From Lepidodermella squamata (taxonomy: Eukaryota > Gastrotricha): a stretch of DNA of 64,000 nt. The notes below the pieces were generated by a model. It made no database searches, was not told the DNA's origin, and saw only the letters and a program-made list of their open reading frames with translations. The stretch covers positions 3,100,001 through 3,164,000 of the forward strand of contig JBLDXI010000054.1 in NCBI GenBank assembly GCA_047495785.1, read 5' to 3'. The position numbers were made by a program, and so were the translations under genes. Positions 1 to 10,772 of this stretch are shown piece by piece (the first letter of the stretch is position 1; every line of letters starts with the position of its first letter).

Positions 1-456
1 GACTTTTCGAATTTTTGATTGCTCGAAAAATCGAAATCGTGCGTACCGCGTAGATGATGAGCCAGAGAGGGGATCCCAATACCCTGTCCTGGCTTCCATC
101 GTCCTAGCATGAGTGGAAGCTTGCGTTTTAAAAATGGTGGAAAAAATCGGTAATTTTGCCGTAAATCGCCACGGTTGACAGGTCCGGCGTTCAGCGTGAA
201 TCATTAAAAAATCATTAAAAATGCAAAACCTGCAGCATAATAAATAAGTAAATCACAATTAAAGAACAAATTACTATTGTTTTTAAGTTTAATTTATCAA
301 ATTTAAAAAAATATTGACAAATGATTAATGACCCTCACTCGCCGGCTCACGACGGCGCGCTTTTCTCGAAGTGACAGCATCGTCTCGTCGCGCGACTCGG
401 CATCTTGTGTGATTGTTTTCGTGTCTGAACAACACAACTGTTCCTGGAATGATTAA
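1..456. other. 5' flank of first UBA1 gene, no gene seen
   Basis: AT-rich with one GC-richer patch near 60-130. I see no coding frame with recognisable similarity. It probably contains the promoter and 5' UTR of the UBA1 gene that starts at 457. Confidence 0.5.
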
Positions 457-3400
457 ATGTCCGATCAGTCTGAAAGAAAACGAACTAGCACATATCTAGA
501 ACTGAAAGACGAGTCCTGTTCTTCCCCTGATTCCAAAAAACCCAAGCCCGCTTTCTCAGAGGCGACAAACAAGACCGAGAGCAACGGTAACAGTAACGGT
601 ACATCTGCCCCTGCTTCAAACGGCGTTCGAGAAATGACCGGGGTAAGTTCAAATTGTTGAAAATTATTCTGTTATCTATGATATCTTTGATCAGCGACAC
701 GTGGCTAATGGTTCCGCTGCTGCTGCGGATGGCGGAGAACACGTCGAAATCGACGAATCTCTCTACTCCCGACAATTGTAATTTTGAATTTTAGGTGATT
801 AGTTGAATCATTCATTTTTATCTTTGTAGATACGTGCTTGGTCATGAGACCATGCAACAGATGGCAAAGTCCAATGTCCTTATTTCAGGCTTGGGCGGGG
901 TTGGCGCTGAGGTTGCTAAGAACATCATCCTTGGTGGCGTTCGCAGCGTCATTTTGCATGACAAGCATAAGACAACATTTGCCGATCTTTCCTCCCAATT
1001 TTACCTGACTGAAGCTGATATCGGCCGCAATAGGGCCGAAGCCAGCGTCGCGAAATTCGCTGAACTCAATTCCTACGTCCACGTTGAGCATTCAACCTGC
1101 GACTTGACCCCTGAATATCTTTCTCACTTCCAAGTAAGTTGATGTCGTTATAGAATAAATATCAGTTTCAAACTTTTGTATGTGACAGGTTGTCATTTTA
1201 TGCAATTATCTTGATAATGAAGATATCCTCCCTATTGCTGATTACTGCCATGAGCATAACGTTAAGCTTATTGTTGCTTGCACTCGTGGTTTGTTCGGCC
1301 AACTTTTCTGTGATTTCGGCAACTCTTTCACTGTCACCGACCCCGATGGAGAGGAGCCTGTCAGCGCTGTTGTAGAATCGATCACTCGCGATAAAGAAGG
1401 CATCGTAACCCTGACCGACAATGGCACACTCGGTTTTGCAGTTGGTGATCTTGTTACTTTCAGCCATGTTCGCGGCGCCACTGAGATAAATTCCTGTGGT
1501 CCTCTTGAGGTCAAATCTTGCATTAGTCCTTTTGTATTTTCTATTGGTGACACGACTCGGTTTGGTGATTACCAAGCTGGCGGTGTCGCTACCCAAGTCA
1601 AGCGGCCGCGCAAGATTGCATTCAAGCCTTTCCGCCGTGCCCTCGACGAACCTGAGTATCTGATTTCAGACTTCGCTAAATTCGACCGTGAAGGTGTGTT
1701 ACATCATGCTTTCCGGTGCTATGGCCCCTTCGTGAAATCTATGGGCGGTGTCCACCCGAAGCCCCGTCATGCAGCTACTGCGAAGAAATTCGTCGAGTTC
1801 TGCAAAACTCAATTCAATGTCGACCCGAAATCTTTGGATGAAGCGATATTGGAGGAGTTCTGCAGCCAAGCAGTCGGCGATGTTTGCCCAATGAATGCTG
1901 TGATTGGTGGTATTGCCGCTCAAGAAGCTATCAAATCAATCTCCGGAAAATTCACCCCGATTCAGCAGTTCTTGTACTTCGATGCGCTGGAATGTTTGCC
2001 CAATGACAAGAGCGATTTGACTGAGGCTAATTGCGAACCTCGTGGTTGCCGCTACGATTCTGAAATCGCAGTCTTCGGCCAAGAGTTCATCAAGAAGCTT
2101 GCGTCTCTGAAGCTCTTCCTCGTCGGATCGGGCGCTATCGGTTGCGAAATGCTGAAGAACTGGGCGATGATGGGCGTTGGTTGCTCGAAGATGGGTCATG
2201 TTGTAGTAACCGATATGGACTTGATCGAACGTTCCAATCTCAACCGGCAGTTCTTGTTCCGTCGCGGAGATCTCCAGCAGCCCAAGTCAGATGTTGCCGC
2301 CGCTGCCAGCCGCAAAATGAACCCTGCTTTCCACATCGACGCCCACCGCAATCGCGTCGGGCCTGAAACTGAAGAGCTGTACAACGATGAGTTCTTCATG
2401 GGTCTTGATCTGGTTGTCAACGCCCTCGACAACGTCGATGCCCGCCAGTACATGGACCGGCGCTGCGTGTACTACCGCAAACCTTTGTTGGAATCAGGCA
2501 CTTTGGGCACGAAGGGCAACGTTCAGGTTGTCTTCCCTGACTTGACCGAATCATATTCATCATCGCAAGATCCACCAGAAAAATCTTTCCCCATCTGCAC
2601 GATCAAGAACTTCCCTAACGCAATCGAACACACTTTGCACTGGGCCCGAGAAGCCTTCGACACCCATTTCTGCTCTCCGATGTTCTACGTCGTGCAGTAC
2701 CTTGCCGATCCTGAATTCATCGCAAAAACGCTGAAGAACAACGCGGCCCAGGCGATCGAAATTCTTGCGACTATCAAGCGAGTTCTTGTCGACGAGCGGC
2801 CCAAGAAATTCGAGGACTGCGTTGCGTGGGCTCGTATGCAGTGGGAGGAAGACTTCCACAATCAAATCGAACAGATGCTGTACAACTTCCCTGCTGACGC
2901 GGTAAATACTTTTTTCATATTTTAAGGTGTAATCCATTTTGAATGATGAGCAAGCCTTTGCTTGAATAACCTGATAGCAAATCAAGACATTTGAAACCTG
3001 ACAATTCTTCTCCGAATTGTTTGGATCGCTGTTAGTTTCGTACTATTACTAATTTCTTCTTATCTTTCAGAAAACGACGGAAGGTCAACCTTTCTGGTCT
3101 GGAGCTAAGCGCTGTCCCCATTCTCTCAAATTCGATAAATCAAATGTAAGTTCGAATAAATTGTACACCAAAGTCGAAATTCTGAATGATGACAAACAGC
3201 TCTATGAGAACAACGGTTGCGGCCTCTATCATCCTTCTTCAATTTTTTCCTCCGTTATTTTTTACCTTCCGATCTTTAGCCGCTCCTAATATGATTTAGA
3301 TTATGAGATCTGAGACTTGAAAAATTGAAAATTGTTATTTTTTCTGCTTGGAATTTTGTTTACTTGAATTTTTTGCTATTTCAAGAATCGCCATGTCGAC

Positions 3401-4459
3401 TACGTGTTTTCCGGTGCGAACCTCCGAGCGTTAATGTTTGGCCTGCCGCAAGTTCGCGACCGTAACGCCGTCATTGAAATGATTTCCCGCATCAACATGC
3501 CCAAATTCTCGCCGAAACAGGGCATCAAAATCGCCGTCACTGATCAAGAACACGAGGCGATGAGCAACGGCAACTCGCGGTCTGCTGACGAAAAGACCAT
3601 TCAGGACTTGATCGCCGCGATTCCTTCTCGAGAATCGCTTGTATCGGCCAATTTCGAACCGATCGAGTTCGAAAAGGACGACGATAGCAACCTGCACATG
3701 GACTTCATTGTTTCCGCCTCGAATTCCCGCGCTGAAAACTACGACATCCCGACTGCTGATCGCCACAAGGTAATTTACAGCTCCACCTTAAAGTAATGTA
3801 TTTTTTAAAATGATGAGCAATTTTTTTGCTTGAATTACCTGATAGCAAAATAAGACATTTGAAAGCTGAATTGAAAAAATTGAAAAGTCCTCCTTAATAT
3901 TTTGAAATTTCGTTAAATCGTCGTATTTTTTGTTATTCAGAGCAAATTGATTGCTGGCCGCATTATTCCGGCTATTGCAACAACGACGAGCTTGGTTGTC
4001 GGCCTGGTTTGTTTGGAGTTGTACAAGATCGTGCAGGGCCATAAGGAGATTGAAAAGTACAAGAACGGTTTCTTGAACTTGGCGTTGCCGTTTTTCGCGT
4101 TCTCGGAGCCTGTTCCGCCGAAGAAGGCGCAGTACAACGGCAAACCGTGGACGTTGTGGGATCGCTTCGTTGTTACCGGCGAGCCGACGCTCGGCGAGCT
4201 GATTGATAATTTTAACAAGGAGCACGGACTCGAAATCACGATGTTGAGCGCCGGTGTTGCGATGTTATTCGCGTTTTTCATGCCCAAGGACAAGCAGCGT
4301 GAGCGCCGAGGCATGAAAATCCCGGCTTTGGTCGAGGCTGTTACAGGAAAGCCATTGCCGCCGTGGCAACGCGCGATCGTCCTCGAAATCTGCTGCAATG
4401 ACTCCACGGGCGAGGATGTCGAAGTTCCATTCATCCAATACATGTTGGACAAGAAATGA
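457..4459 (+). CDS. UBA1: Ubiquitin-activating enzyme E1, copy 1 (7 exons)
   Basis: Exons 457-642, 695-777, 830-1133, 1189-2901, 3071-3145, 3386-3769 and 3941-4459 join in one frame to about 1087 residues, close to the usual ~1050 of UBA1. The enzyme adenylates ubiquitin with ATP, holds it as a thioester and passes it to E2s in cytosol and nucleus. Visible: inactive adenylation half starting at the LYSRQLYVLGHE-type motif, active adenylation half with [12 protein letters not shown], catalytic cysteine at about residue 661 in PICTIKNFP, and the C-terminal ubiquitin-fold domain ending in [10 protein letters not shown]. The first ~90 residues are low-complexity (Ser/Asn/Lys). Introns of 52-55 nt are typical here; three larger ones (169, 240, 171 nt) hold snoRNA-like sequences. 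The match to UBA1 rather than UBA6 or UBA7 rests on the motif around the catalytic cysteine. Confidence 0.96.
2938..3006 (+). ncRNA. Candidate box C/D snoRNA in UBA1 copy 1, intron 4
   Basis: Inside intron 2902-3070. Box C ATGATGA is at 2943-2949, a D'-like CTGA at 2971-2974, and box D CTGA at 2998-3001, giving a ~65 nt RNA of normal C/D size. The stretch before box D contains AGACATTTGAAA, which is complementary to a segment I recall from invertebrate 18S rRNA (TTTCAAATGTCT, just before GCCCTATCAA). A near copy sits in intron 6 of the same gene. Boxes are seen; the rRNA target is from memory and unverified. Confidence 0.65.
3181..3318 (+). ncRNA. Candidate long box C/D-like RNA in UBA1 copy 1, intron 5
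   Basis: Inside intron 3146-3385. Box C ATGATGA at 3186-3192 and box D CTGA at 3310-3313 bracket ~128 nt. An internal helix GCGGC (about 3219-3223) with GCCGC (about 3279-3283) is possible. The same boxes, a shared GCCTCTA stretch and the pre-box-D segment TTATGAGAT recur in UBA1 copy 2, where the helix is GCAGC/GCTGC. That is a compensatory change. I do not recognise the family. Confidence 0.55.
3805..3874 (+). ncRNA. Candidate box C/D snoRNA in UBA1 copy 1, intron 6
   Basis: Inside intron 3770-3940. Box C at 3810-3816, D'-like CTGA at 3839-3842, box D at 3866-3869. It is a second copy of the RNA at 2938-3006. The guide before box D (AAGACATTTGAAA) is kept, while the stretch before D' and the loop differ, which suggests only the D guide is under selection. 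Confidence 0.6.
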
Positions 4460-5070
4460 ACACAATTTATGATGACACTTTTGAAGAGTGAAACGCAAAT
4501 TAAGAAGTACGGTTTATTTCTTTGTTAGTGTGTTGGTTGAGCGAAAAAGTCAACCTGAGAGTATATTATCTCTATAAAATATATTCATTCAAGGTGATGT
4601 AGTGGAGTAACATGTGCCACCTTAATATGCGCCTTCGGTGTTTTATTTCTTCTGGCTGTGTTCTCATGTGTTACAGCTATATCTATATCTTGTCCGAGTG
4701 ATTGCGAAACCAACTGTGTTGTCATGGTCTAAAAGTCATCATGATAATTTTTCTCTTCTTTTAGTACCGGAGTCTTATAAAATATTCCGCTTGAATAATA
4801 ATATTATTATTATATTAACTATCTGTAATACAATACGGACGTTTAGAAATTGCTTGCCCATGCGTCTTTTCTTCATCATTCGTCTATATACCCATTTATC
4901 AATTATACTTGACACTGACTCGCACACACACTTTGAATGTATTAGAGCTGATTACAATTGTCATCACATCGCTCATCAGAATGTGAAATAAAACTTCAAT
5001 AGGCGTTATAAACATTTTTTAAGTTGGGTGTTTTCGCTTAGAAATTAACTTATACCGCATGAAACGAGTT
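4460..5070. other. Intergenic, UBA1 copy 1 to copy 2
   Basis: No supported gene. It holds the 3' UTR of copy 1 and the promoter region of copy 2. One copy of the recurrent 9-mer CCACCTTAA lies at 4617-4625. Confidence 0.6.
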
Positions 5071-8000
5071 ATGAGTGATACCTTGACCGTTTCTTCAGCC
5101 GAAGGTTCCCAATTGAAGTCAGCTAAAGTATGCTGCGATGTCGAAATCGACGAAGCTTTGTATTCAAGGCAATTGTGAGTTTGGTCATCGATGGGAAAAT
5201 AATTTAATTTATGAATTTCATCATTAGGTACGTTCTTGGTCACGATTCGATGAAAAGAATGTCGACGAGCAGTATCCTGATTTCAGGAATGGGTGGCCTT
5301 GGGGCTGAAATAGCGAAAAATGTGATACTATCGGGTGTCAAAAGGGTGGTTCTCCATGATACTCAAACGGTCGCGATTTGCGATCTTTCCTCTCAGGTTT
5401 TGCTCGGAAACTAAAAATTGCTTGAAAATACTATTGATTTTCAGTTCTATGTCACCGATAAAGATATTGGTCGTAATCGGGCTGAGGCTTGCCACTCCAA
5501 ATTTGCCGAGCTCAATTCCTATGTTCTTGTAGAACATTCGTCTCAGAAGTTGGATCCTGATTTTCTGTCAGATTTTCAGGTTAAATATAATTAAAATTCG
5601 AATGTTTCAAACAACTCAACAAAAAATTAATTTTAAGGTAGTCGTTTTGTGCAATTACGCCAGCTATCACGATGTAGTGCCAATGTCGGATTTCTGTCAC
5701 GAAAATGGCATTAAATTCATCTTGGCGTCAAGTCGCGGCTTATTCGGCCAACTTTTCTGCGATTTTGGCGATTGTTTCGAAGTAATCGATCCAGACGGCG
5801 AAGATCCTGTTCAGACCCTGGTCGAATCGATTTCCTGTGATCAAGAAAACGGCATTGTAACTGTTACCGACCATGGAAATCGAGGCTTTTCAGAGGGCGA
5901 TGCTGTTATGTTTCGCGATGTGAGAGGCGCTGTTGGTCTAAATTCGTGTGGTCCGATCAAAATCAAGTCAGTCATTTCACCATTTGTTTTTTCGATTGGG
6001 GATACGACTCAATTCGGCTCGTATGAAGGAGGCGGTATTGTAACCCAGGTGAAACAACCCCAGATCGTCTCATTCAAATCTTTGAGGAATTCGGTGAAAG
6101 AACCAGAATTCGTGACCTCAGATTTCGCGAAAATCGACCGTCAAATGTCGCTTCACGCCGCTTTTCATTGTTTGGGTTCGCGAGATTTCATCGAGGCCTG
6201 TAAACGACTCGACTTCGTAGATGCGAAATCGCTAGATGAGCATATGTTGGCTGAATTTTCGCGTCAAAGTAACACCGAATTGTGTCCTATGAATGCGGTT
6301 ATTGGCGGAATAGCTGCTCAAGAAGTTATTAAGGCGGTTTCTGCAAAATTCACCCCACTCAAACAATGGCTGTATTTCGACGCCCTCGAATGTTTACCTG
6401 AAGAGCCTTTGAAGCCAGCGATACCAGCTATTGAAAGCCGATACGATGCTGAAATCGCTGTTTTTGGCCGAGATTTTGTCGACAAATTGCTAAAACAGCG
6501 CGTTTTTCTCGTTGGAGCCGGCGCGCTGGGTTGTGAGATGTTGAAAAATTTTGCAATGATGGGCGTTGGGTGTTCAAACGAAGGTTCAGTCACAGTGACT
6601 GACATGGATTTGATCGAGCGATCAAATTTGAATCGCCAATTTCTGTTCCGAAATTGCGATCTACAACAGCCGAAATCAGACCGTGCCGCGGCGGCTTGTT
6701 TGAAAATGAACCCGGAAATGAATATAACCGCCCATCGTAATAAAGTCGGCCCTGAGACGGAAGAAGTTTACAATGATGAATTCTTCCTTAATCTCGATTT
6801 TGTCGTAAACGCCCTTGACAACGTCGATGCGAGGAAATACGTCGATAATCGATGTGTTCATTACCAGAAACCACTGCTCGAGTCAGGAACTTTGGGTACG
6901 AAGGGAAATATTCAAGTTATCTTGCCTGGTTTAACCGAGTCTTATTCTTCATCGACCGATCCGCCTGAAAAGTCGTACCCGATCTGTACGATCAAGAATT
7001 TCCCGTATGCTATTGAGCACACATTGCAATGGGCGCGCGAGTTGTTTGAATCGTGTTTTACGTCACCGATGTTCCACGTGTTGAACTACGTTGAAGATGA
7101 GAATTTTGTTGAAAACCTCGGGAAATCCGACCCGTCGCAGGTTCGATCGATTTTGAAATCGATAAAACGTTTGTTGACTGTTGAAAGGCCGAGAAGCTCT
7201 GAAGACTGCGTTGCCTGGGCTCGAATTTTCTGGGAAGAAAATTTTCTCAATCCGATCAAACAAATCTTGTTCATGTTCCCACCAGACTCTGTGAGTCATT
7301 TCAGCTAAATCAAATTTTTGCATGAAATAATTCAAATTTTCAGCTGACGTCCGAAGGCGTTAAATTTTGGTCTGGCTCGAAACGGATGCCGCGGGCTATT
7401 GAGTTCAGTGTTGAAAATGCGAGTCACTTTTTCAATTTTAATAAACTTTTACTGAATGATGACAACAGCAATATGATCGAGCAGGATCGCAGCCTCTACC
7501 TCGTTTCTTCATTTTTCCTATTTTTCGCATAGTTTTAGCGGGGATTTATTGTCATTTTTTAGTTAAGCCTTCCGATCTTCGGCTGCGACCTCCGTGATTA
7601 AGATTATGAGATCTGAGAAAAATATTCGAAAAATATTTCAAATTTTCATATTTCTTGCCTAACGTACAATTTCATTTTTTAAGCCGGCGCATTTGGATTT
7701 TGTGATTGCTGGTGCTAATTTACGGGCCCAAATGTTTGGACTGCCACAGCTGCGAGATAAAAACGCGATAATTCGAATGATCAGCCAAGTCACAGTGCCG
7801 AAATTCACGCCTCAAACTGGCGTGAAAATCCGTAATCTCGACGAAAATGCCAGCGGCGGAAGTTCGGCCGACGCCTCAGATTCAGAGCACAGCCAATCGC
7901 TTGAAGATCTCTTCTCTGATTTGCCGTCTCGAGAATCGCTAGCTGACGCCAATTTTGAGTCAATTCAATTCGAAAAGGACGATGAAGCTAATTTTCACAT

Positions 8001-8707
8001 GGATTTTATCGTCGCAGCTTCGAATTCTCGCGCCGAATTTTATGACATTCCTACGGCCGATCGTCATAAGGTAGGTAATCCTCCTCCGTATTCTTCTCCG
8101 TATTCCGAATTGCTAGAAAAAAATTGAAAATTCCTCCTTAATTGTTTTAATTTTTCAGAGTAAAGGTATAGCTGGTCGAATTATACCGGCAATAGCGACC
8201 ACAACGAGTGTTATCGTCGGACTGGTTTGCCTGGAACTGTATAAAATCGTTCAAGGTCATCGTGATTTGTCGAAATTCAAAAACGGCTTCATCAATTTAG
8301 CCTTGCCATTTTTCGCATTTTCCGAACCCCTCGCGCCGAAATCGAGCGAATTCAACGGCAAAAAGTGGACGCTGTGGGATCGTTTTGTCATCGAGGGTGA
8401 GCTTACGCTGGGCGAACTGATCGACCGGTTTCAAGCCGAACATAACGTCAAGCTGACCATGGTCAGTAGCGGGGTTGTGATTTTGTTTACGGACATGATG
8501 GATGCTAGCAAGCAACTTGACCGCAAGGCGATGCGGGTCGGGCAAATACTTGAAAAAATTACCGGAAAGAAAATACCATCCTGGCAACGCATATTAACCC
8601 TTGATTTGTGCTGCGAAGATGCTGACGGAAATGACCAGTACGAAATGCCGCAGGTTCACTACGTGCTCGACCGAAGTTTGAACAACAAGGAGAATTTCGC
8701 GGCTTGA
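5071..8707 (+). CDS. UBA1: Ubiquitin-activating enzyme E1, copy 2 (7 exons)
   Basis: Exons 5071-5174, 5228-5396, 5445-5579, 5638-7290, 7344-7418, 7684-8070 and 8159-8707 give about 1023 residues. I chose the ATG at 5071 because it reads MSD like copy 1; an in-frame ATG lies upstream at 5059. An alternative is an acceptor at TTTCTTCAG (near 5098) with an unseen upstream exon. Both adenylation halves are present ([12 protein letters not shown]), and the catalytic cysteine is at about residue 586 in PICTIKNFP. It differs from copy 1 by an extra 48-nt intron between SSQ and FY (5397-5444), a shorter segment before the first catalytic cysteine half-domain, and an apparent GC-AG intron (7419-7683). 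Bases and codons are AT-richer than in copy 1. All key residues are intact, so I read it as a working paralogue. Confidence 0.94.
7451..7620 (+). ncRNA. Candidate long box C/D-like RNA in UBA1 copy 2
   Basis: Inside intron 7419-7683, at the same intron position as the RNA at 3181-3318. Box C at 7456-7462, box D at 7613-7616. TCGCAGCC (about 7487-7494) can pair with GGCTGCGA (about 7580-7587). The 5' and 3' ends match the copy 1 version and the middle is longer. UBA1 copy 3 has no such sequence in its equivalent intron. Confidence 0.55.
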
Positions 8708-9793
8708 ATTATTTGATTTTTTTTACGTATTTTTCTTCCAAATTTGTGCTCAATTTGTTATCTAGTGATCAATTTTAGCTACCTGGGAAATAAAGAAGTG
8801 ATGGAAATTTTTCGATTATTACCTTTAATTGCTTTGAAATCATCTTTTTACGTATTATGTGCTACTTATTCTGCAATTCCGGCATGAGCTTTCAGAGAAG
8901 AATAAAACTATTCAAGATTTCAGTTAAAACTGGCAAGAATGTATTATTTTATGTGTTGCTTTACAGAATTTTTCATCATTATGAGTTGAAATCGAGATGC
9001 GGCGGAATCCATTCCGGGTTTCATTCGCTTTTCACTGTTTATCCGCGGAAAGAAACCGTGGCTAAAAATAATATTATACTTCACGATTAGGGGACAAGCT
9101 GAAGATGTCTCAGTTTGCAGCCCAACGAGATCTTTAAAATTAAAATCGAAAGGTTTATTTCACTTCCCGGCGACTGAGCGTCATACCCTTTCGGGTTTTC
9201 AAGGAAACCGAAAGCAAGGCGGACACACCATTGAGGCATTAGTCTCCACATCGGAGAATATCTCGATTTTGTTACCAGATCTTGTTTTTCTGAAAATGCT
9301 TCCATGCTTTCCTATATGTGGAAGCGCGTTATTCTTCCACGCCGTGAGGTGTGCTGGAAAAAACTATGTTGCGAGTGAGGTTAAAATTAATCTTCCTTAA
9401 TAATTATATTAAATTATAGCTTCTATCATGGACAAATTAATTTAATTTCGTTTCTAAACCCATTTTTATCATAATTCTAGTCATTTCGCTCATTTCACTG
9501 ACTCAGTTACTTATTTCCAAGGAAACACGAATATTTTTTGACACCCATGCCAAGACAAGGAACCACATTTTGCAAAAATATTTTATTCTCGATTTTCATA
9601 ATAATTATTGCTATACCGAAAATTATTCAAGAATGATTCGGTTTACACAAATAGCCCAGTATTTTCGCTTCCGCCATTTTCTCTTCCGCAAATTGAGACC
9701 GGTGTACTAATTGCAAACGATTGCGTCAATGTGCGCGCGCTTCGATAACAGGGAGTGATTCATTTATGCATATTATGCGCACATCTTGTGCAT
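8708..9793. other. Intergenic, no gene recognised
   Basis: 3' flank of UBA1 copy 2. Short open frames (for example 8857-9090 +) have no recognisable similarity. I checked 9087-9360 for snRNA-like signatures and found none convincing. Confidence 0.5.
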
Positions 9794-9801
9794 ATGCAAA
9801 T
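9794..9801 (+). promoter_or_regulatory. Octamer motif upstream of U4 snRNA
   Basis: ATGCAAAT, the Oct-type octamer used as a distal element in many animal snRNA promoters, lies about 65-72 bases upstream of the U4 start. That is much closer than the ~200 bases usual in vertebrates. The assignment rests on the motif and its neighbour only. Confidence 0.45.
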
Positions 9802-9865
9802 GAGATAACTGTGCAGTTAGCGCATGGCAGCAAAAAGCGGACGCAATTTTATCGCAGAAATCATT

Positions 9866-10005
9866 AGCTTTGCGCAGTGGCAGTTCCATACTCAGTGAGG
9901 TGCAAACCGAGAGGTGGAAATTGCTAATTGAAAACTACCCCAATTACCCGCTCTGAGGACCTACGGGTCCGCTGTAGCACTTTCTGGAGCCCCACAAGGG
10001 GCTAT
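9866..10005 (+). ncRNA. U4 spliceosomal snRNA
   Basis: The start AGCTTTGCGCAGTGGCAGT matches the highly conserved 5' end of U4, which pairs with U6. Next comes the 5' stem-loop with the kink-turn elements CAGTGAGG and CCGAGA that bind the 15.5K protein, then TTGCTAATTGAAAAC with CCCAATTACCCG, as in U4. The 3' end is a perfect hairpin AGCCCC-ACA-AGGGGCT after a U-rich single strand. The Sm-like site reads ACTTTCTGG rather than the canonical AATTTTTGG. Length ~140 nt is normal. U4 joins U6 and U5 in the tri-snRNP, which fits the intron-rich genes around it. Confidence 0.94.
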
Positions 10006-10772
10006 GAAGCAAAGAAACAAAAACCTAGTGCGTGACCTGATCATGTCAAATTTAATTTCAATGAGCCATTGTCCAGAATCGATTTCCCGCTGGCCCTGAG
10101 TAAATAATATAAGCAAGAACTGTGACACGCTGTTGTCGAGTTGTGCGCACGCGATTTTGTTGATACACGCCACTTCAATATTCCGCCTCTTTTTATCGAC
10201 CGGGTGCACAAGTAAGCAAATCATGCAGAAGCAGTGAGTGAGAGAGAGAGAGAGACGCTGTTTATACAACACATCACATTAAAACTTTGACGGATTCATT
10301 CATTCATTGCGGTTGAGCCAACTTGCTCCTAATCATATATATATAGGTACAAATTGTTGCCCACAATTTTATATCATGTGCTAAAATAGCCCTTTTATTT
10401 CCCTAGATGCGTGTTTTTTCTCAGTCCAATATGTGAGCCATTGAGAATTCATAGAACAAACACGACGCCTGCATTTTTTATTCCAGTGTATTCTCTATTA
10501 AGATGATTCATATACACGTAGCACTGCTGCAGCATTTTGCTATCAGAACCATTTTTTATTATCGCAAGCTAATTCATGATACAAATATAAGGATATTTCT
10601 AAACCCTGTTATTATCTCAAATTTGATAGCATTCTTAACGAAATTTGCTAGTTTTACTCGCAGAAATTTTTACTATTCGTCCCGGATAAAATGGCTCTGG
10701 TTTGTTGCGAAAAATTGAGCTTTTATTGATGAATTTATGCCTATATTTCAGAAAAAACGGCATTCTAGTGCT
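10006..10772. other. Intergenic between U4 and UBA1 copy 3
   Basis: A short GA microsatellite (near 10236-10254) and AT-rich sequence; no supported gene. A TTTCAG at about 10745-10751, just upstream of the UBA1 copy 3 ATG with no matching donor, could be a trans-splice or 5' UTR acceptor. Confidence 0.5.

Noticed and set aside
9087-9360. Another snRNA gene near U4
   Set aside because: No conserved U1, U2, U5 or U6 core sequence found on either strand.
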